Part shown: piece by piece, positions 36,001-44,479 of the stretch
How the letters are laid out: each line of letters starts with the position of its first letter
Numbering within the stretch: position 1 is the stretch's first letter
DNA from: Nautilus pompilius
Taxonomy: Eukaryota; Mollusca; Cephalopoda; Nautilida; Nautilidae
DNA length: 64,000 nt
NCBI GenBank assembly: GCA_018389105.1
Contig: JACATO010002187.1
Span: 1,178,060 to 1,242,059 of the forward strand
Direction: 5' to 3'
The notes under the pieces: generated by a model
Told to the model about the DNA's origin: nothing
What the model saw: the letters and a program-made list of their open reading frames with translations, nothing else
The model's database searches: none
Program-made: the position numbers and the translations under genes

Positions 36001-37966
36001 TAAGCATTATTTCCATTTGTTCCTTTTTAACCTTTCTACCAATGGCATCTGAGAATTCATCCCCCCCCCACACACCCAGGAATAACTGGATTCACCATTT
36101 AGAAGTGATAAAAATATTGAAAATGACTTTAATAAAATTACATAGCCAATTAGAATATTAGAAATTATTATCACTGTTTAAGCTGCATTATTGGAGGAAT
36201 ATCTTATACATCTAATTTCTTTTTTTTTTAACAGAGCAATCTCTGGATCTGTTTACTTGGGGAAGGAGCCAATTGGATTATCAAAATTGCTGAAAGTTTG
36301 GCTGGAGAAAAACAAATTCAACTATTTCCTGATGTAGGTGCATTGGAATGTACTTGAACTGTTGTGCCAAGGATTTCTAACTCATAAGTTTGCTCATCTT
36401 GTACTGATGCTAGATAAAACCAACAACCATCCGCTCTCTGTAGTACTGTCACCCACTAAAGAAGATAGGCACAGCTAAGATGTTGTGCAGAAACTTGCAT
36501 TCAAAGAATTCCTCAACTTTTATTTTACATTGATATTGGTGAATTTTAATTTCTGTCGGTACACGATCTGACATTGCGACTCACTTAATCCGCAATTTCT
36601 GCTGTCTGTTCGTGATGTATTTGTAAGCAGGTCTGATTGGCTAACAGGTATTTTTTATTGCTGTCTGACATGATTAGTATGAATGATATTGTTTATCAAA
36701 AAATTAGTGATGATGATGCAAATGTGTCATAGCTAAATATTGATTTAGATCATTTGCTTCATGATCCCACTTTTGAAATCTAAAAATTTAAATTTTACCA
36801 TTACGTTATGCAGCTAAGAATGTTTGGAATGCTAAAGTTTGTTGAGCAGTTATTTACTTTTCTTCATCTGTGGAAGGGATATACATATTTTATTTTTATG
36901 CATATTCTGATAAAGTTAGAATTATAGTTTTGCATGAAGAGTCTTTCACTCCATTCTAATTTTGGTTTTGATATGTGGAGGTAAAAATGTTTTTGCCTAC
37001 AATGTAGACAGTTATTTTAAAGCCATTTCTCTTTTATTGGAGTAAAAAGAATTTTGTTTTTTTTTTTTTTTTTTTTTTTTACTTTAAAGGTACGAGAACT
37101 TCAAGCTTGGCTTAGTATCTCTCTACTTGCATTTTCTACAGCTTATCGGCAGAGCTCCTCAACTGGAAGCCTTTAAGGAGTTCAGAGAATCTCAGATGAA
37201 AAAGTATGTTCTTTCAGTTAAGATTTTGCTTATGTTTAAATTTACTGAAATTTTCTTGGAATTATTGATATGCATAAATTATTAGAACAAAAAAAAGAAA
37301 ACAGAAAGAAGCAGCAGCCATTATTTCCATAGTTGAGTAAATCGAGTCTGCGTATTAATAGACAAAGTGAGGATAATAAACTCTCGTATCTAATTCATAG
37401 CCGCCAGGCTTTTTGTAACTCTGAACACCAAAGATTATATTGGGTTTTCAAAGATAATTAGAAAAAAAAACAATGAATGAATACATGTAAATGACTGGTT
37501 TTTGTAGGCTTGATTCAAATGCTGACAAGTTGTCAAAATTAATTTGCTAGAAGTTATTTGTAGTGGTTATTGTAAGCTATATAGGCTTAAAACAGGTCCA
37601 TGTGATATATAGGTTTTAAGAACCAGCCATGTAATACTACTGGCTGTAAAATAGGTGTGTGATATAAGCTTTAAAATAGGTATATATCCATGATATACAC
37701 TTTAAAATAAGTCAGTATGATATTGGTTTTCACATAGGTCTTAAAATACCTTCTGTTCCTTTAGCTCTCTTCATCTTCCACTAGAATGATACCAATTTTT
37801 TCGGATTATTGAGTAATTCTGTTTCTATAGAAACTTCAAAAATAAACTCTTGAGTATTTTGTAGCAGTGACCTCTCTGAGAAATTCTGAAATTCTGTTGT
37901 TTCAGAAATCCTCGATTCCTTGACAGTAAATAATTGTTGCAATTTTGTAGGTATGAAGCATTATGA
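17710..37966 (+). CDS. ADCK5: ADCK5-type UbiB/ABC1 atypical kinase, 13 coding exons (gene-level entry)
   Basis: Joining 17710-18044, 21164-21428, 21778-21918, 24280-24393, 25352-25483, 28274-28357, 29476-29557, 31831-31998, 33296-33473, 35520-35594, 36235-36333, 37090-37203 and 37951-37966 gives 1803 nt, 600 codons plus stop, every junction GT/AG and in phase. UbiB-family hallmarks are present: KLGQ (166-169), Ala-rich AAAS loop (227-230), VAVK lysine (247), ExD (294-296), HADPHPGN (377-384) and DHG (400-402). DHG where most kinases have DFG, and the overall order of blocks, match vertebrate ADCK5 rather than ADCK1, ADCK2 or COQ8. Human ADCK5 is of similar length. The N-terminus is rich in Arg/Lys with no acidic residue before about residue 61, then a hydrophobic helix at about 73-92, which suggests mitochondrial targeting and membrane anchoring. 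The family is linked to coenzyme Q and lipid homeostasis; the substrate of ADCK5 is not established. Introns carry many transposons but no exon is disrupted. Confidence 0.93.
18558..19164. mobile_element. Tigger/pogo-like MITE, 607 bp, TA target site
   Basis: The left end starts CAG after a TA, then TCGACCCCCC and a block with CATTCGCGGTCCCGGTTATTC. The right end, read in reverse complement, starts CAGTTGTCCCCCGGTGTTCG and is followed outside by TA. The CpG-rich ends with GTTCGCGAGGG and TCGCGGTTTTTCGC motifs are typical of non-autonomous pogo-group elements. Internal DNA is AT-rich with no transposase. It lies inside intron 1 of the kinase gene. Confidence 0.75.
19684..20140 (+). pseudogene. 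Tc1-like transposase remnant
   Basis: The translation across several stops recovers [16 protein letters not shown], the second helix-turn-helix region of Tc1 transposases, and then [14 protein letters not shown], the block that carries the second catalytic aspartate in intact elements (here Asp is replaced by Asn). Many stops and shifts make it non-functional. Inverted repeats were not found, so the ends are approximate. Confidence 0.6.
20740..20935 (-). mobile_element. tRNA-derived SINE
   Basis: Read on the minus strand from about 20935: an A-box-like GTGGCTAAGTGGCTAG and a B-box-like CTTGGAATCCCGG about 50 nt later, followed by a non-tRNA body ending near a GGGTTTCCAGCCAGGTGAGG block. The layout is that of a tRNA-derived SINE. 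Confidence 0.5.
21164..21428 (+). CDS. ADCK5: ADCK5-type gene, coding exon 2
   Basis: Acceptor TTCTCTAG after a long T tract, donor GAG/GTGAGA. Encodes residues about 112-200, including the KxGQ region ([11 protein letters not shown]), the signature that in UbiB proteins covers the active site, and [13 protein letters not shown]. Ends in phase 0. Confidence 0.93.
21778..21918 (+). CDS. ADCK5: ADCK5-type gene, coding exon 3
   Basis: 141 nt, phase 0 to 0. Encodes the Ala-rich nucleotide loop ([13 protein letters not shown]), which replaces the Gly-rich loop of ordinary kinases, and ends exactly on the VAVK lysine. Confidence 0.93.
22194..22556. mobile_element. Short TA-flanked MITE, Tc1/mariner-like
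   Basis: The left end is TA then CAGTGGTATCCAAAATTATT. The right end in reverse complement is CACTGGTGGCCAGAATTATT, followed outside by TA. The 363-bp interior is AT-rich with no transposase. It lies in the intron between kinase exons 3 and 4. Confidence 0.65.
23962..24042 (+). repeat. (ATT)n microsatellite
   Basis: About 80 bp of TTA/ATT trinucleotide repeat with one interruption (ATTTTATT), in the kinase intron upstream of coding exon 4. Confidence 0.95.
24280..24393 (+). CDS. ADCK5: ADCK5-type gene, coding exon 4
   Basis: 114 nt, phase 0 to 0, acceptor TTTTAG, donor CAG/GTAATT. Begins [10 protein letters not shown], continuing directly from the VAVK lysine of the previous exon, as in ADCK5 proteins. 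Confidence 0.92.
24394..25351 (+). other. Kinase intron with an unassigned less AT-rich block
   Basis: The segment at about 24520-24840 has a more even base composition than the rest of the intron and no long open frame; it may be an old repeat I cannot classify. A (TA)n run lies near 25283-25310. Confidence 0.35.
25352..25483 (+). CDS. ADCK5: ADCK5-type gene, coding exon 5
   Basis: 132 nt, phase 0 to 0. Encodes [14 protein letters not shown], the ExD motif region of the UbiB family, and [10 protein letters not shown]. Donor AAG/GTACGT. Confidence 0.92.
26285..26312 (+). repeat. (GT)n microsatellite
   Basis: About 13 GT units inside a kinase intron. Confidence 0.9.
26440..26810 (+). mobile_element. 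CR1-like LINE, C-terminal remnant
   Basis: Broken translation gives a [14 protein letters not shown] block near 26670 followed by a CKTVKK-like block, matching the conserved end of CR1-type ORF2 proteins (typically FSNRIVxxWNxLP ... VNSFK). Stops and shifts show it is inactive. Boundaries are approximate. Confidence 0.45.
27420..27690 (+). pseudogene. Tigger-type transposase N-terminal fragment (CENP-B-like HTH)
   Basis: A frame from 27429 reads [20 protein letters not shown], the CENP-B N-terminal helix-turn-helix of Tigger elements, but runs out within about 60 codons and then carries stops. The next about 170 bp (27690-27860) do not continue it and may be another insertion. It lies in the kinase intron between exons 5 and 6. 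Confidence 0.6.
28274..28357 (+). CDS. ADCK5: ADCK5-type gene, coding exon 6
   Basis: 84 nt, phase 0 to 0, acceptor TTTTAAAG, donor AAA/GTATGT. Begins [13 protein letters not shown], equivalent to the VLTADF-like beta strand and hinge region of ADCK5. Confidence 0.92.
28620..28800 (+). mobile_element. tRNA-derived SINE
   Basis: A-box-like GACTGGTCTGCTAATG and B-box-like AAGTTTGAATTTTGG about 35 nt apart, then a non-tRNA body with a CTCTAGTTCTCCTGCCCCC block that looks like a SINE tail domain. Decayed. Confidence 0.5.
29476..29557 (+). CDS. ADCK5: ADCK5-type gene, coding exon 7 (catalytic loop)
   Basis: 82 nt, phase 0 to 1. Carries [11 protein letters not shown], the catalytic loop with the general-base Asp and metal-binding Asn. 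Donor ATG/GTAAGA. Confidence 0.93.
29723..30879 (+). mobile_element. Tc1-like transposon, degraded
   Basis: The left end CACTGCCTGGCCACTTTATT matches in reverse complement the right end TAATGAAGGGGCCTGCCAAT near 30857-30879, so the ends are imperfect inverted repeats about 1.15 kb apart. Inside, broken frames give [10 protein letters not shown] (second catalytic Asp region), [11 protein letters not shown] and DGYFQDDN followed by KHDGDFG, the standard order of a Tc1 transposase C-terminal half. Stops and shifts make it inactive. It sits in the intron after the kinase catalytic-loop exon. Confidence 0.75.
31831..31998 (+). CDS. ADCK5: ADCK5-type gene, coding exon 8 (DHG motif)
   Basis: 168 nt. 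Acceptor GGTTTCAG, donor GAAG/GTAAGC. Carries [13 protein letters not shown]: the metal-binding Asp lies in DHG in place of DFG, as is typical of ADCK5. Ends with one base of the next codon (phase 1). Confidence 0.93.
32100..32525 (-). other. Less AT-rich open block, unclassified
   Basis: In an otherwise AT-rich kinase intron, this block has balanced composition and an open frame of about 136 codons on the minus strand (no ATG at its 5' end), with blocks such as [19 protein letters not shown]. It looks like captured or retrotransposed coding DNA, or part of a transposon I do not recognise. No splice context was found. Confidence 0.3.
33296..33473 (+). CDS. ADCK5: ADCK5-type gene, coding exon 9
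   Basis: 178 nt. The acceptor is TTTTTGATAG just upstream of 33296; the last G of exon 8 plus AT makes the Asp of [14 protein letters not shown], equivalent to the DYxLFxEMLxQRPV block of ADCK5. The 3' end codes [10 protein letters not shown]. Donor CAG/GTCAGC, phase 2. Confidence 0.92.
34136..34970. mobile_element. 835-bp MITE with long inverted repeats and TA target site
   Basis: The left end, after TA, is CAGTCAAACCTCCCATTACT, then AACATCTTTGGGACCG and repeated GTTCACTAATTGGAGGTG. The right end is its inverted complement (CAGTCAAACCTCCGTTAGTG) followed by TA. Subterminal motifs GTTCACTAA(C/T)(T/C)GGAGGTG recur two to three times at each end, and AATGTTCACT variants occur again inside near 34740 and 34815. 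There is no transposase. It is pogo/Tigger-like by end sequence and TA duplication, and lies in a kinase intron. Confidence 0.8.
35520..35594 (+). CDS. ADCK5: ADCK5-type gene, coding exon 10
   Basis: 75 nt, phase 2 to 2, acceptor CACTTTCAG, donor AG/GTAAGC. Encodes [13 protein letters not shown], equivalent to the RNINTVRAIN block of ADCK5. Confidence 0.9.
36235..36333 (+). CDS. ADCK5: ADCK5-type gene, coding exon 11
   Basis: 99 nt, phase 2 to 2, acceptor TTTAACAG after a T tract, donor GAT/GTAGGT. Encodes [17 protein letters not shown], in the less conserved C-terminal part. Confidence 0.88.
36796..36966 (+). repeat. Dispersed repeat, copy A
   Basis: About 170 bp, including GCAGCTAAGAATGTTTGGAA and GAAGAGTCTTTCAC, that reappears in diverged form at 40062-40216. 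Lies just upstream of kinase exon 12. Confidence 0.8.
37090..37203 (+). CDS. ADCK5: ADCK5-type gene, coding exon 12
   Basis: 114 nt, phase 2 to 2, acceptor ACTTTAAAG after about 20 T residues, donor AAA/GTATGT. Encodes [15 protein letters not shown] and a charged end ([13 protein letters not shown]). Confidence 0.9.
37951..37966 (+). CDS. ADCK5: ADCK5-type gene, terminal coding piece with stop
   Basis: Acceptor AATTTTGTAG at 37941-37950. The 16 nt complete a Lys codon, add YEAL and stop at TGA. Protein length and C-terminus then agree with the ADCK5 family. An alternative set of 3' exons further downstream is possible (44090-44143 then 46528 or 46629), so this end is likely but not certain. 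Confidence 0.75.
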
Positions 37967-38760
37967 TCTAAAGGAAAGAGCAAGTGCTTGGTCATCAGAA
38001 GTGTCTGTTTGAAAAAACGAGACAGAAAAAGTGTTTAATGGAGGTTGTCATCTCTCATTTGATGAACAGGAAAGCTGTGATACAGTGACCATGGTTGTTT
38101 TTTTAGTTTTTTGGCATTGTTTATTGTCCAGAACCTCGTAAGTAGACTTAAATAATCTTTTGGTTTTTGTAGTCTTGTGTTCTAGGCCTTGCCGTTATTC
38201 CTTCTTTCTGTCTTTTACTTGTATAGTACCCAATGCCAAGACATGACTCAGTCTAGGCTCTAAAATTTCCATTTTTGAAAAGAGACTTGAAAATATCAAG
38301 CCAGACTTTTTTTTTTGGCTAAAGCGTGTAATCTTTGCCAGCAAACCAAAAAGGGATTTTAGCATATTTAAAAGTAGCTGTAACAAATCTCTCCTTATTT
38401 TAAACCTGCTCCCAGACCCCATTCAGATCTGGTGTGTACTCAATTTGTGTGTGGCTGTATGGTGAAAAATAGGCATGGAGATACTGTATTCCAAATGCAT
38501 TTGGTTTTTTTTGCTGCCTTAACATTACATGCATTGGTGGCCAAGATTATTACACTATTTTATGTTTTTAAACAAAATAGTGAATGTTGATTGTTTGTGC
38601 TACATTGTTTAGATTTTTGACATAATAAAGTTAACTTTGCATTGTTTTGATTTTCATAACACCCCCATATTGAACATCTTTCTTCAAGTAGTAGTAGTAG
38701 TATTTTTTGTAGAGATGCTACTATGGACGAATAAAGCTTGAAGCCTCAATAAATGCACAC
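37967..38760 (+). other. Probable 3' UTR of the ADCK5-type gene
   Basis: Follows the stop directly. AATAAA polyadenylation signals occur at 38624-38629, 38730-38735 and 38748-38753, giving a 3' UTR of about 0.7-0.8 kb. No further open frame of interest. Confidence 0.6.
38624..38753 (+). promoter_or_regulatory. Cluster of AATAAA polyadenylation signals
   Basis: Three AATAAA hexamers at 38624, 38730 and 38748, suitably placed downstream of the TGA at 37964-37966 in the same orientation as the kinase gene. Confidence 0.55.
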
Positions 38761-40061
38761 TTTGGGGTGTTCTTCCAAATGAAGAATGTTGTTGTGGCAA
38801 AAGAAATACATAAAGTGATCAACAAGAAACAGGATACGCTTGTTTATTGCGTTAGTCACAAGCTCACCTAAGCAACAAACTCAGAATTATTTTGGGTGGT
38901 TCAACAATACTTTTGTCCACCAGTGTCTGCTACAGAAAACCGCTATCCAGCTGCTTTTCTTTCCTTGCCTATTTGGTCAGATATGGTTAACAAAAAACAT
39001 GCCTAGAACAGTCTTGAAATTACAGGAATTTCTCCAAAAGGTTTAACTTCAAAAATCTTTGTTAACAATAAAAGAAATTAGTTGAATTTACTACACTGAT
39101 GAACATTGTCTTCTTTTTTTTTTTTTCTATTCTAAATATTGTTTGGTAATTTTTTTTTTACTTTTGCAAAAGGCAAAATCTTGATGATTATTTATTTAGT
39201 GCATTTACTTTATTTTCTTTTGAAAAATAATATATAAAATGTGAAAATGGTTTTCTTGTTATTTAAAAGCCAAATGTATTAAGGATATGCTTGCCAGGCC
39301 ATTTTGTTATTTTATTTACCAAAAATGAAATTGCGAAGCTTGTGGTCTGAATTCAATGTGCCCCAGAATGGTTAGGACCCCTTTTTTTCCCTGTTGTGTT
39401 TTACTGTTGACACATTTAGTGATACTCTGTAGATACTTCACTTACACGTCGTCATGGTGATCCACTCTTCTGACAAGGAGAGAGTTTAGTAAGTTCTAGG
39501 AAGTTTGCTTTAAAAAAAAAAAAAAGCCATTTTTTTTAAAATATTATTCCAGGGGCTTTGGAATTAGCTAATGACACAGATTTTTCCAGGGAAGAGGTAC
39601 TACCAAAGAACTTTAATTAGTTATACCAATCAGTAAATTCATTTCCTGCTAGACAAACTAAACTCAGTCACTCCACTGGTGAATAATTCATTTCAATTAA
39701 CTACAGTTTTTGATGGCTATTCACTAATTTTACATGAGAAATCTCAAATGCAAGTGGATGAATTGTTAGTCTTATTTATTTTAGTCTAAAGAAATCAAAA
39801 GTTACCCACTTAATTTGATGATTTGTGTTCCTTTAATTTTTTTTTGTGCTAAGTAATTTAATGGGAGATAACTCTCCCTGTTTTTGTTGTCCTTGTATCA
39901 AGGGTCCTACTTTAGAATTATCAGTCACAGTGAATACACTTTTTATTTTGTTTTAAACAAATCTGAGAAAAAGTATATTTGAGATTCTCAGATGTATTAA
40001 ATTGTATTTTTTACAACATTGAGGTAATCTAATTGTGATTTCCATTGTTGAATTCTTCCAG
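38761..40061. other. Intergenic AT-rich stretch
   Basis: Nothing beyond homopolymer runs. The 68-codon + frame at 38840-39046 has no support. Confidence 0.5.
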
Positions 40062-40216
40062 ACATTATGGTAACTGTTGCATTATGCAACTAAGAATGTT
40101 TGGAATACTAAACTTTCTTGAACAGTTGTTGACTTTTCTTTATCAGGGGAAGGGATATGCATATTCCGGTAAAGATTATAATTCTACATGAGGAGTCTTT
40201 CACACCAGTGTAATTT
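40062..40216 (+). repeat. Dispersed repeat, copy B
   Basis: Diverged copy of the block at 36796-36966 in the same orientation: AACTAAGAATGTTTGGAATA, GGAAGGGATATGCATATTC and GAGGAGTCTTTCACACCAG are shared with small indels, the longest being absence of about 15 nt present in copy A. Confidence 0.8.
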
Positions 40217-40404
40217 TGTTTGTCTTCCTTTCCCTTTCTTTATCACACAAAATCAATTAACACAAATTATTTTGCATTATTACGGAAGTGGAAAGTGTGA
40301 AACCTAAACTTAGCAAGATCTGAAACAGAATTGGTCAGAAATGAAGGCCATCTGCCATCTGTCAGAATTTTCCAAGTGACGTAGATGTGATTGGAAACAC
40401 GAGA

Positions 40405-41035
40405 AGCCTGCTGCTGCTGTTGTTGTTTAGTCACCTCAAGCGCCTGAGGATTACTCTCAGAAGCACCAAAGCTGTATGTGGGAGGCGCACCAATTCGTCG
40501 AGAGAAGAGCCCAGTTGATGATGATGACGTTCACACATTAGAGCTAGGCACCGTAGCCAGAGATGTTCCGCCGATTCCTCTTCACACTGTCGACAACAAG
40601 CGCTGTCACTTTTTCCCGTGAGGAATAGCCATTGACGGAGCGCAAGGTGGTGACCCAAGCGGAAGTGGATCAGATCAGTTCAATCTGCCTTTGCCAAACG
40701 TGCCTCCTCTGACTCGTTGGGCATTTGGATATAAAGTTGGATAAAATGACTAGTTGCAAGGCCGTTCGCATCGCCTTCAACTCTGCTTGGTACGAGGAGC
40801 ACCACAAGCCAGCTGGAATGGCAGCCAATTGGTGGACTATGGGGTCTCTTGGGTGGCCGGTGGTAATGATGACGCTTCCACTGCCATTCTTGTTCCCATT
40901 GGTTGCCAACCCTTCTGTGTAGAGGGTGTAATCATAGGTTTACCAATGTGTCTCCAGCCAGTTGTATGCTGCCTCTCTGTCTGTCTCTGGGTCATCTGTT
41001 TTCCATCCATCAATCTCAGAGGTTGGTGAGCCTAC
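40405..41035 (-). mobile_element. LINE 3' fragment with RNase H start and Cys/His C-terminal domain
   Basis: On the minus strand a frame gives an RNase H beginning (LYTDGSATNGNKNGSG, then WCSSYQAELKAM), breaks off, and continues with a C-terminal block ending 40431 (RQWLFLTGKSDSACCRQCEE, then SAEHLWLRC) of the CxxC...H...C type that closes such elements. The RNase H middle is missing. A short CAA/CAG tail (AACAACAACAGCAGCAGC) at about 40405-40425 marks the 3' end. It is homologous but not identical to the RNase H of the larger LINE copy immediately upstream on the same strand. Confidence 0.7.
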
Positions 41036-41413
41036 CCTGAGCCATGGGGGGGAGGAGGCATGGGAATGACTCTGGGGTTGTCTCTTTGAAGATCATCATC
41101 ATCCATATCTTTCCTGCCAACTCTCGCCAGCCTGTTTTTTTTCATGTCTGAATGATGGCCGCTGCGCAGTCAGCTGAGAGTCACCTGTTCTGATCTTGAG
41201 AGGCTTCGTTCTTCTTCTTTGTTAATTGTTTCTCCTCAGTCTCCATAAATCTGTTTGAGTCTTTTGTGAATGATTGGCCTGCTTTGGGCATATCATCTGA
41301 TAGCTGCTTTTGACATTGTGTTGAGCTTTGGTCTCTGCTGGTCCCCTCTTTCGCTCTCTCATCCACCATTTCGTTTCCAGCAATGCCACAATGGATTGGA
41401 CACCACGTGAAAG

Positions 41414-41720
41414 TTATCTGGCAGTCTTTGTTGTTGAGGGTTCCAGGATATCTCTCTCATTGTTGCTTTCTAGGGACTGTGATGGGTGGAGGTGTTGCAA
41501 ACGTTCAAGCATGGAGGCACTATCTAAGACTATTCTGGTGTCCGTTGGACCGACCTTTTCCATCACTATTTTCAGTGCTCTCTTGACGGCCTTGAGCTCT
41601 GCTTGGAACGAGGAGCACCATCTTCCTGCTGGGAGGGCCTCCATTTGGTGGACTTGGATGTCTCTTGGTGGGCCAGTGGTGACTATGAGGCCTCCACCAC
41701 CATTCGTGTTACCTTGAGAG
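41414..41720 (-). pseudogene. LINE RNase H domain
   Basis: Starts IYTDGSTSQGNTNGGGG (first catalytic Asp), then SSFQAELKAVKRA (Glu) and RIVLDSASMLERL (Asp). The last block (CPIHCGIAGNEMVDE, His/Asp) follows in another frame near 41370. All four acidic/His landmarks are recognisable. Confidence 0.8.
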
Positions 41721-42424
41721 GTTGACCCGTCCGTGTAGATGGTGAGGTCGAAGGAGTCCCAGTTTCGTTCAAATCATTCGTATGCATTTTGTTTGTCGAT
41801 CTCATTAATCTTCGTTTTGTGTGCATCTAGTTTGAAAATCAGGGAGCCAGAATCTAGCCATGGTGACAGGAGGTCTGGAAAGGTTGTTGGTTGGACGTCG
41901 CCGAAGATGGATGACCATATGGTTTTTGCTTTTTTCCTCCAACTCATCTTTTTGGTTCTTTGGCAGATATCTGTTGCTGCTGTCAGATGGCACAGGTTTT
42001 CCAGGTCTGCTCGTAGAGATTTCTCCAGTGCAATTGTACTCAGTTGCATAGCATGTGTCGCTATCGGTGGGAGGTTGGCCTCAACAAGGATTGCCTCAGC
42101 TGGCGTCGTGCGGAGTTGACCTGTGATGGCCCGGCCGGCATAGCGTTGGCAGGCTTCCAGTCGTTTCATGTTGGATTGGGAGATCCACGGCATCAAGGAG
42201 GCTGCCACATATTTGACGAGGGAGTGACCTGCTGCTATGTATGCTGCTCTCAACGTGTCCTTATCGTATCCCCAGTCAGTCGACACCAATCTGCAAAGGG
42301 CACCGGCCTGGCGTTTCATCTTGTTTCCTACCGCGTTCGCATGTTCAATGAAGGTGAGCTGGCGGTCGTAGGTTACACCAAGGAATTGGGGGTGTGGATT
42401 ATACCTGATTTATTCGTTCCCCAA

Positions 42425-42901
42425 TCAAAGGCTTGGTCTCCATCTCGCCTCATGCAAGTTCGTCAAGAAGAATGAGCACTCTGATTTTTGGGAGGAAATT
42501 GTCATCTTCCACTTTTGGCTCCACTCGGTCAGTTTATCAAGAGCCTTCTGGATTACCTCTGCAGCTGTCCTCAGTTTGCTGCTCTGTGCCCAAATTGCTT
42601 CATCGTCAGCAAATATGCTAACCTGGGTATCCTGTAGTTGGTCGGGGAGGTCATTGATGAAGAACAGGAAGAGGAGAGGTGATAGGACGGAGCCTTGTGG
42701 TACCTCTTGTTTGAAGGTCTTTTTGTTGCTCTTCTCTCCCTCGTAGGTTACCCAGTTGATTCGATTCGATAGCCATGTTTGTATCCATCGGATGTAGTGT
42801 GTCGGGACCCCCTTTTTGGCCATTTTCAGTAGTAGCACATCCCTCCAAACTCCATCATACGCCCAGGAGTAGTCGATTAAGGCCAACACTGTCTGCTGCA
42901 T
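42425..42901 (-). pseudogene. LINE reverse transcriptase core
   Basis: Contains the RT landmarks ALIDYSWAYDGVWRD (first catalytic Asp region), QEVPQGSVLSPLLF and SIFADDEAIWA, where FADD stands for the YxDD box. It ends with WSQKWKMTISSQKSECSFF. The order and spacing are those of Jockey-superfamily LINEs. It is joined to its neighbours only through frame shifts. Confidence 0.85.
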
Positions 42902-44089
42902 AGGTTGTCGTTGGAAGCCATCACTAATCGACTGGGACAGTCACAGGATCTGGTCCTCGGTACTGCGTCTAGGTTGGAACCCTGCTTGTGATTGTGACAG
43001 CAGCTGCCAGTTCTCTGCAATATATCTCAGTCGGTTGCATACTAGCCTTTCCATCACTTTTCCAATGATGGAGATGAGTGAAATCGGTCTGTAGCCACTC
43101 AGCTGGTTGGGGTTCTTTCCGGATTTTGGGACTGGTCTAATGTAGGCTGTGCACCATGCCTGGGGAACCTCTCGGCTTCGTCATGATTGATTGTATATGC
43201 TGGTGAAGGCACCTATCGCCGTGGGACCAATATGGTGAAGGAGTCTGGGGTGGATGCTGTTGGGGCCCACCGCTTTAGAGGGATCGAGGGCATTGATGGC
43301 TGTGAGGACTTCATTTTGGGAGAATACCTGGCACGTGTCTATTTCCGGGGAAGCTTGTCTCAGGATGGAGTTTGGTGACTTTTTGATGCCCCTGTCCAGT
43401 TCATCTTCAAGTTGCTCACCGTTTGGTACTGTCGGATGAACAGGTTAGCTTTCTGTTTTTTGGCTGATGTATTGCTTGTCATCGTCGGAGATGATACGTG
43501 CTGGATCGTCTTTTCGTGTAGAGGTAAGGCTGTGGAAGGTCTTCCATATTTCCTTTGTACCTTTTTCAGACAGTATTTTCCTCTTCCAGATGTCTGTCTT
43601 TCTTTCGTTGATCATGTTTTTCATCTTATCTTCTTGATCATTGTAGTCTTGCGTTTGGATGCCTTGTTCTCCCCGGATTTGGTCACATCTGTGTTCTTCT
43701 TGGGTTATCTCTCTTGTCTTCCAGCATTCGTTTGCCATGCCGACCGCATTAAGCCCTATATGTTTCCTCGCCGCTTCAAGGATAATGGTGCAGAAGGAGG
43801 TATACTGCTCAGATAGTTTCTTTGGTTTCTCTTTAGGCCGGGACGCAAGACAGCCTTAGGTCTCCGCCGTGAAGGCTGCTATGTCACCGGCTTTCCAGTT
43901 CCATACCAGGTGCTTCGGTGTTTGCTGCTGCTGCAGAATCATCCTGCATATTGCAGAAGTGATAATTTTTTAACAGAAAAGAAGAAAGGCCAAAACTTCA
44001 GATTGGATTGGGTAATATGCATAACATGCGTAGTTATAGAAATTAAAAATAAAAAAAAAGCCATATAAATTGTTTTTTTTTGCCTGTAG

Positions 44090-44143
44090 TAACAGTCAAC
44101 TGAAAGAGGCAGTAAACCGTATGGCCTGTGCTGAACGATCTAG
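44090..44143 (+). other. Possible alternative 3' exon of the kinase gene
   Basis: A T-rich tract ending TTTTGCCTGTAG precedes 44090 and TCTAG/GTGAGT follows 44143. The 54 nt are open in exactly the phase left by kinase exon 12 (phase 2 in and out), reading NSQLKEAVNRMACAERS. A possible continuation at 46528 (acceptor TTCCGTGTAG) is also in phase and open to a stop at 46787-46789; a stronger acceptor at 46629 gives a shorter tail. Chance is possible over this distance. Confidence 0.25.
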
Positions 44144-44224
44144 GTGAGTAAAAAAAAAAAATATCCATTTGACTCTGCCTCTAGTTGAAAACTACCATTG
44201 AATAGTTCATTTTGTTGGTCTACA

Positions 44225-44420
44225 GTCCTGGTCATCAGTCATCATAGGCACTGGAATCTCTAGCAACATTATTAAGTGTATAGATGATGTGAAAATATAT
44301 GGTAGAGTAGTCAGTAGCATGGACATCAAGAAAGTTAACGCTCTTAGATTATTTAGTGGAATGGACACACAAAAGGCAAATGGATTTTAACACCTCTAAG
44401 TGTTTTAATGTTGGGGAGGC
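44225..44420 (+). pseudogene. CR1-like LINE reverse transcriptase fragment
   Basis: One frame reads TGISSNIIKCIDDVKIYGRV, the block around the YADD box of CR1-like elements (ADD changed to IDD), then SMDIKKVNALRLF and the HTQKANGF-like WQM(D/K)F block. Truncated on both sides. Confidence 0.6.
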
Positions 44421-44479
44421 TGAAATACATTTGTATGCTAGAATGTGACAATAGATTTTGTGAATAACAAAAAAAGGTG

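Larger units (their letters stand above)
41181..43946 (-). mobile_element. 5'-truncated RNase H-bearing LINE (Jockey/I-group)
   Basis: Minus-strand frames in order: an RT linker (43738-43445, starting ANECWKTREITQEE), the RT core (42901-42425), a connector (42319-41774) and RNase H (about 41720-41181). The endonuclease domain expected 5' is absent and the copy begins abruptly near 43946 within coding sequence, as in typical 5' truncation. Frameshifts separate the blocks, so it is inactive, though the blocks themselves are well kept, suggesting moderate age. It lies between the last kinase exon and the candidate exon at 44090. Confidence 0.85.

Noticed and set aside
40725..43860. Numerous + strand frames of 60-143 codons
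   Set aside because: They are antisense shadows of the minus-strand LINE coding sequence.
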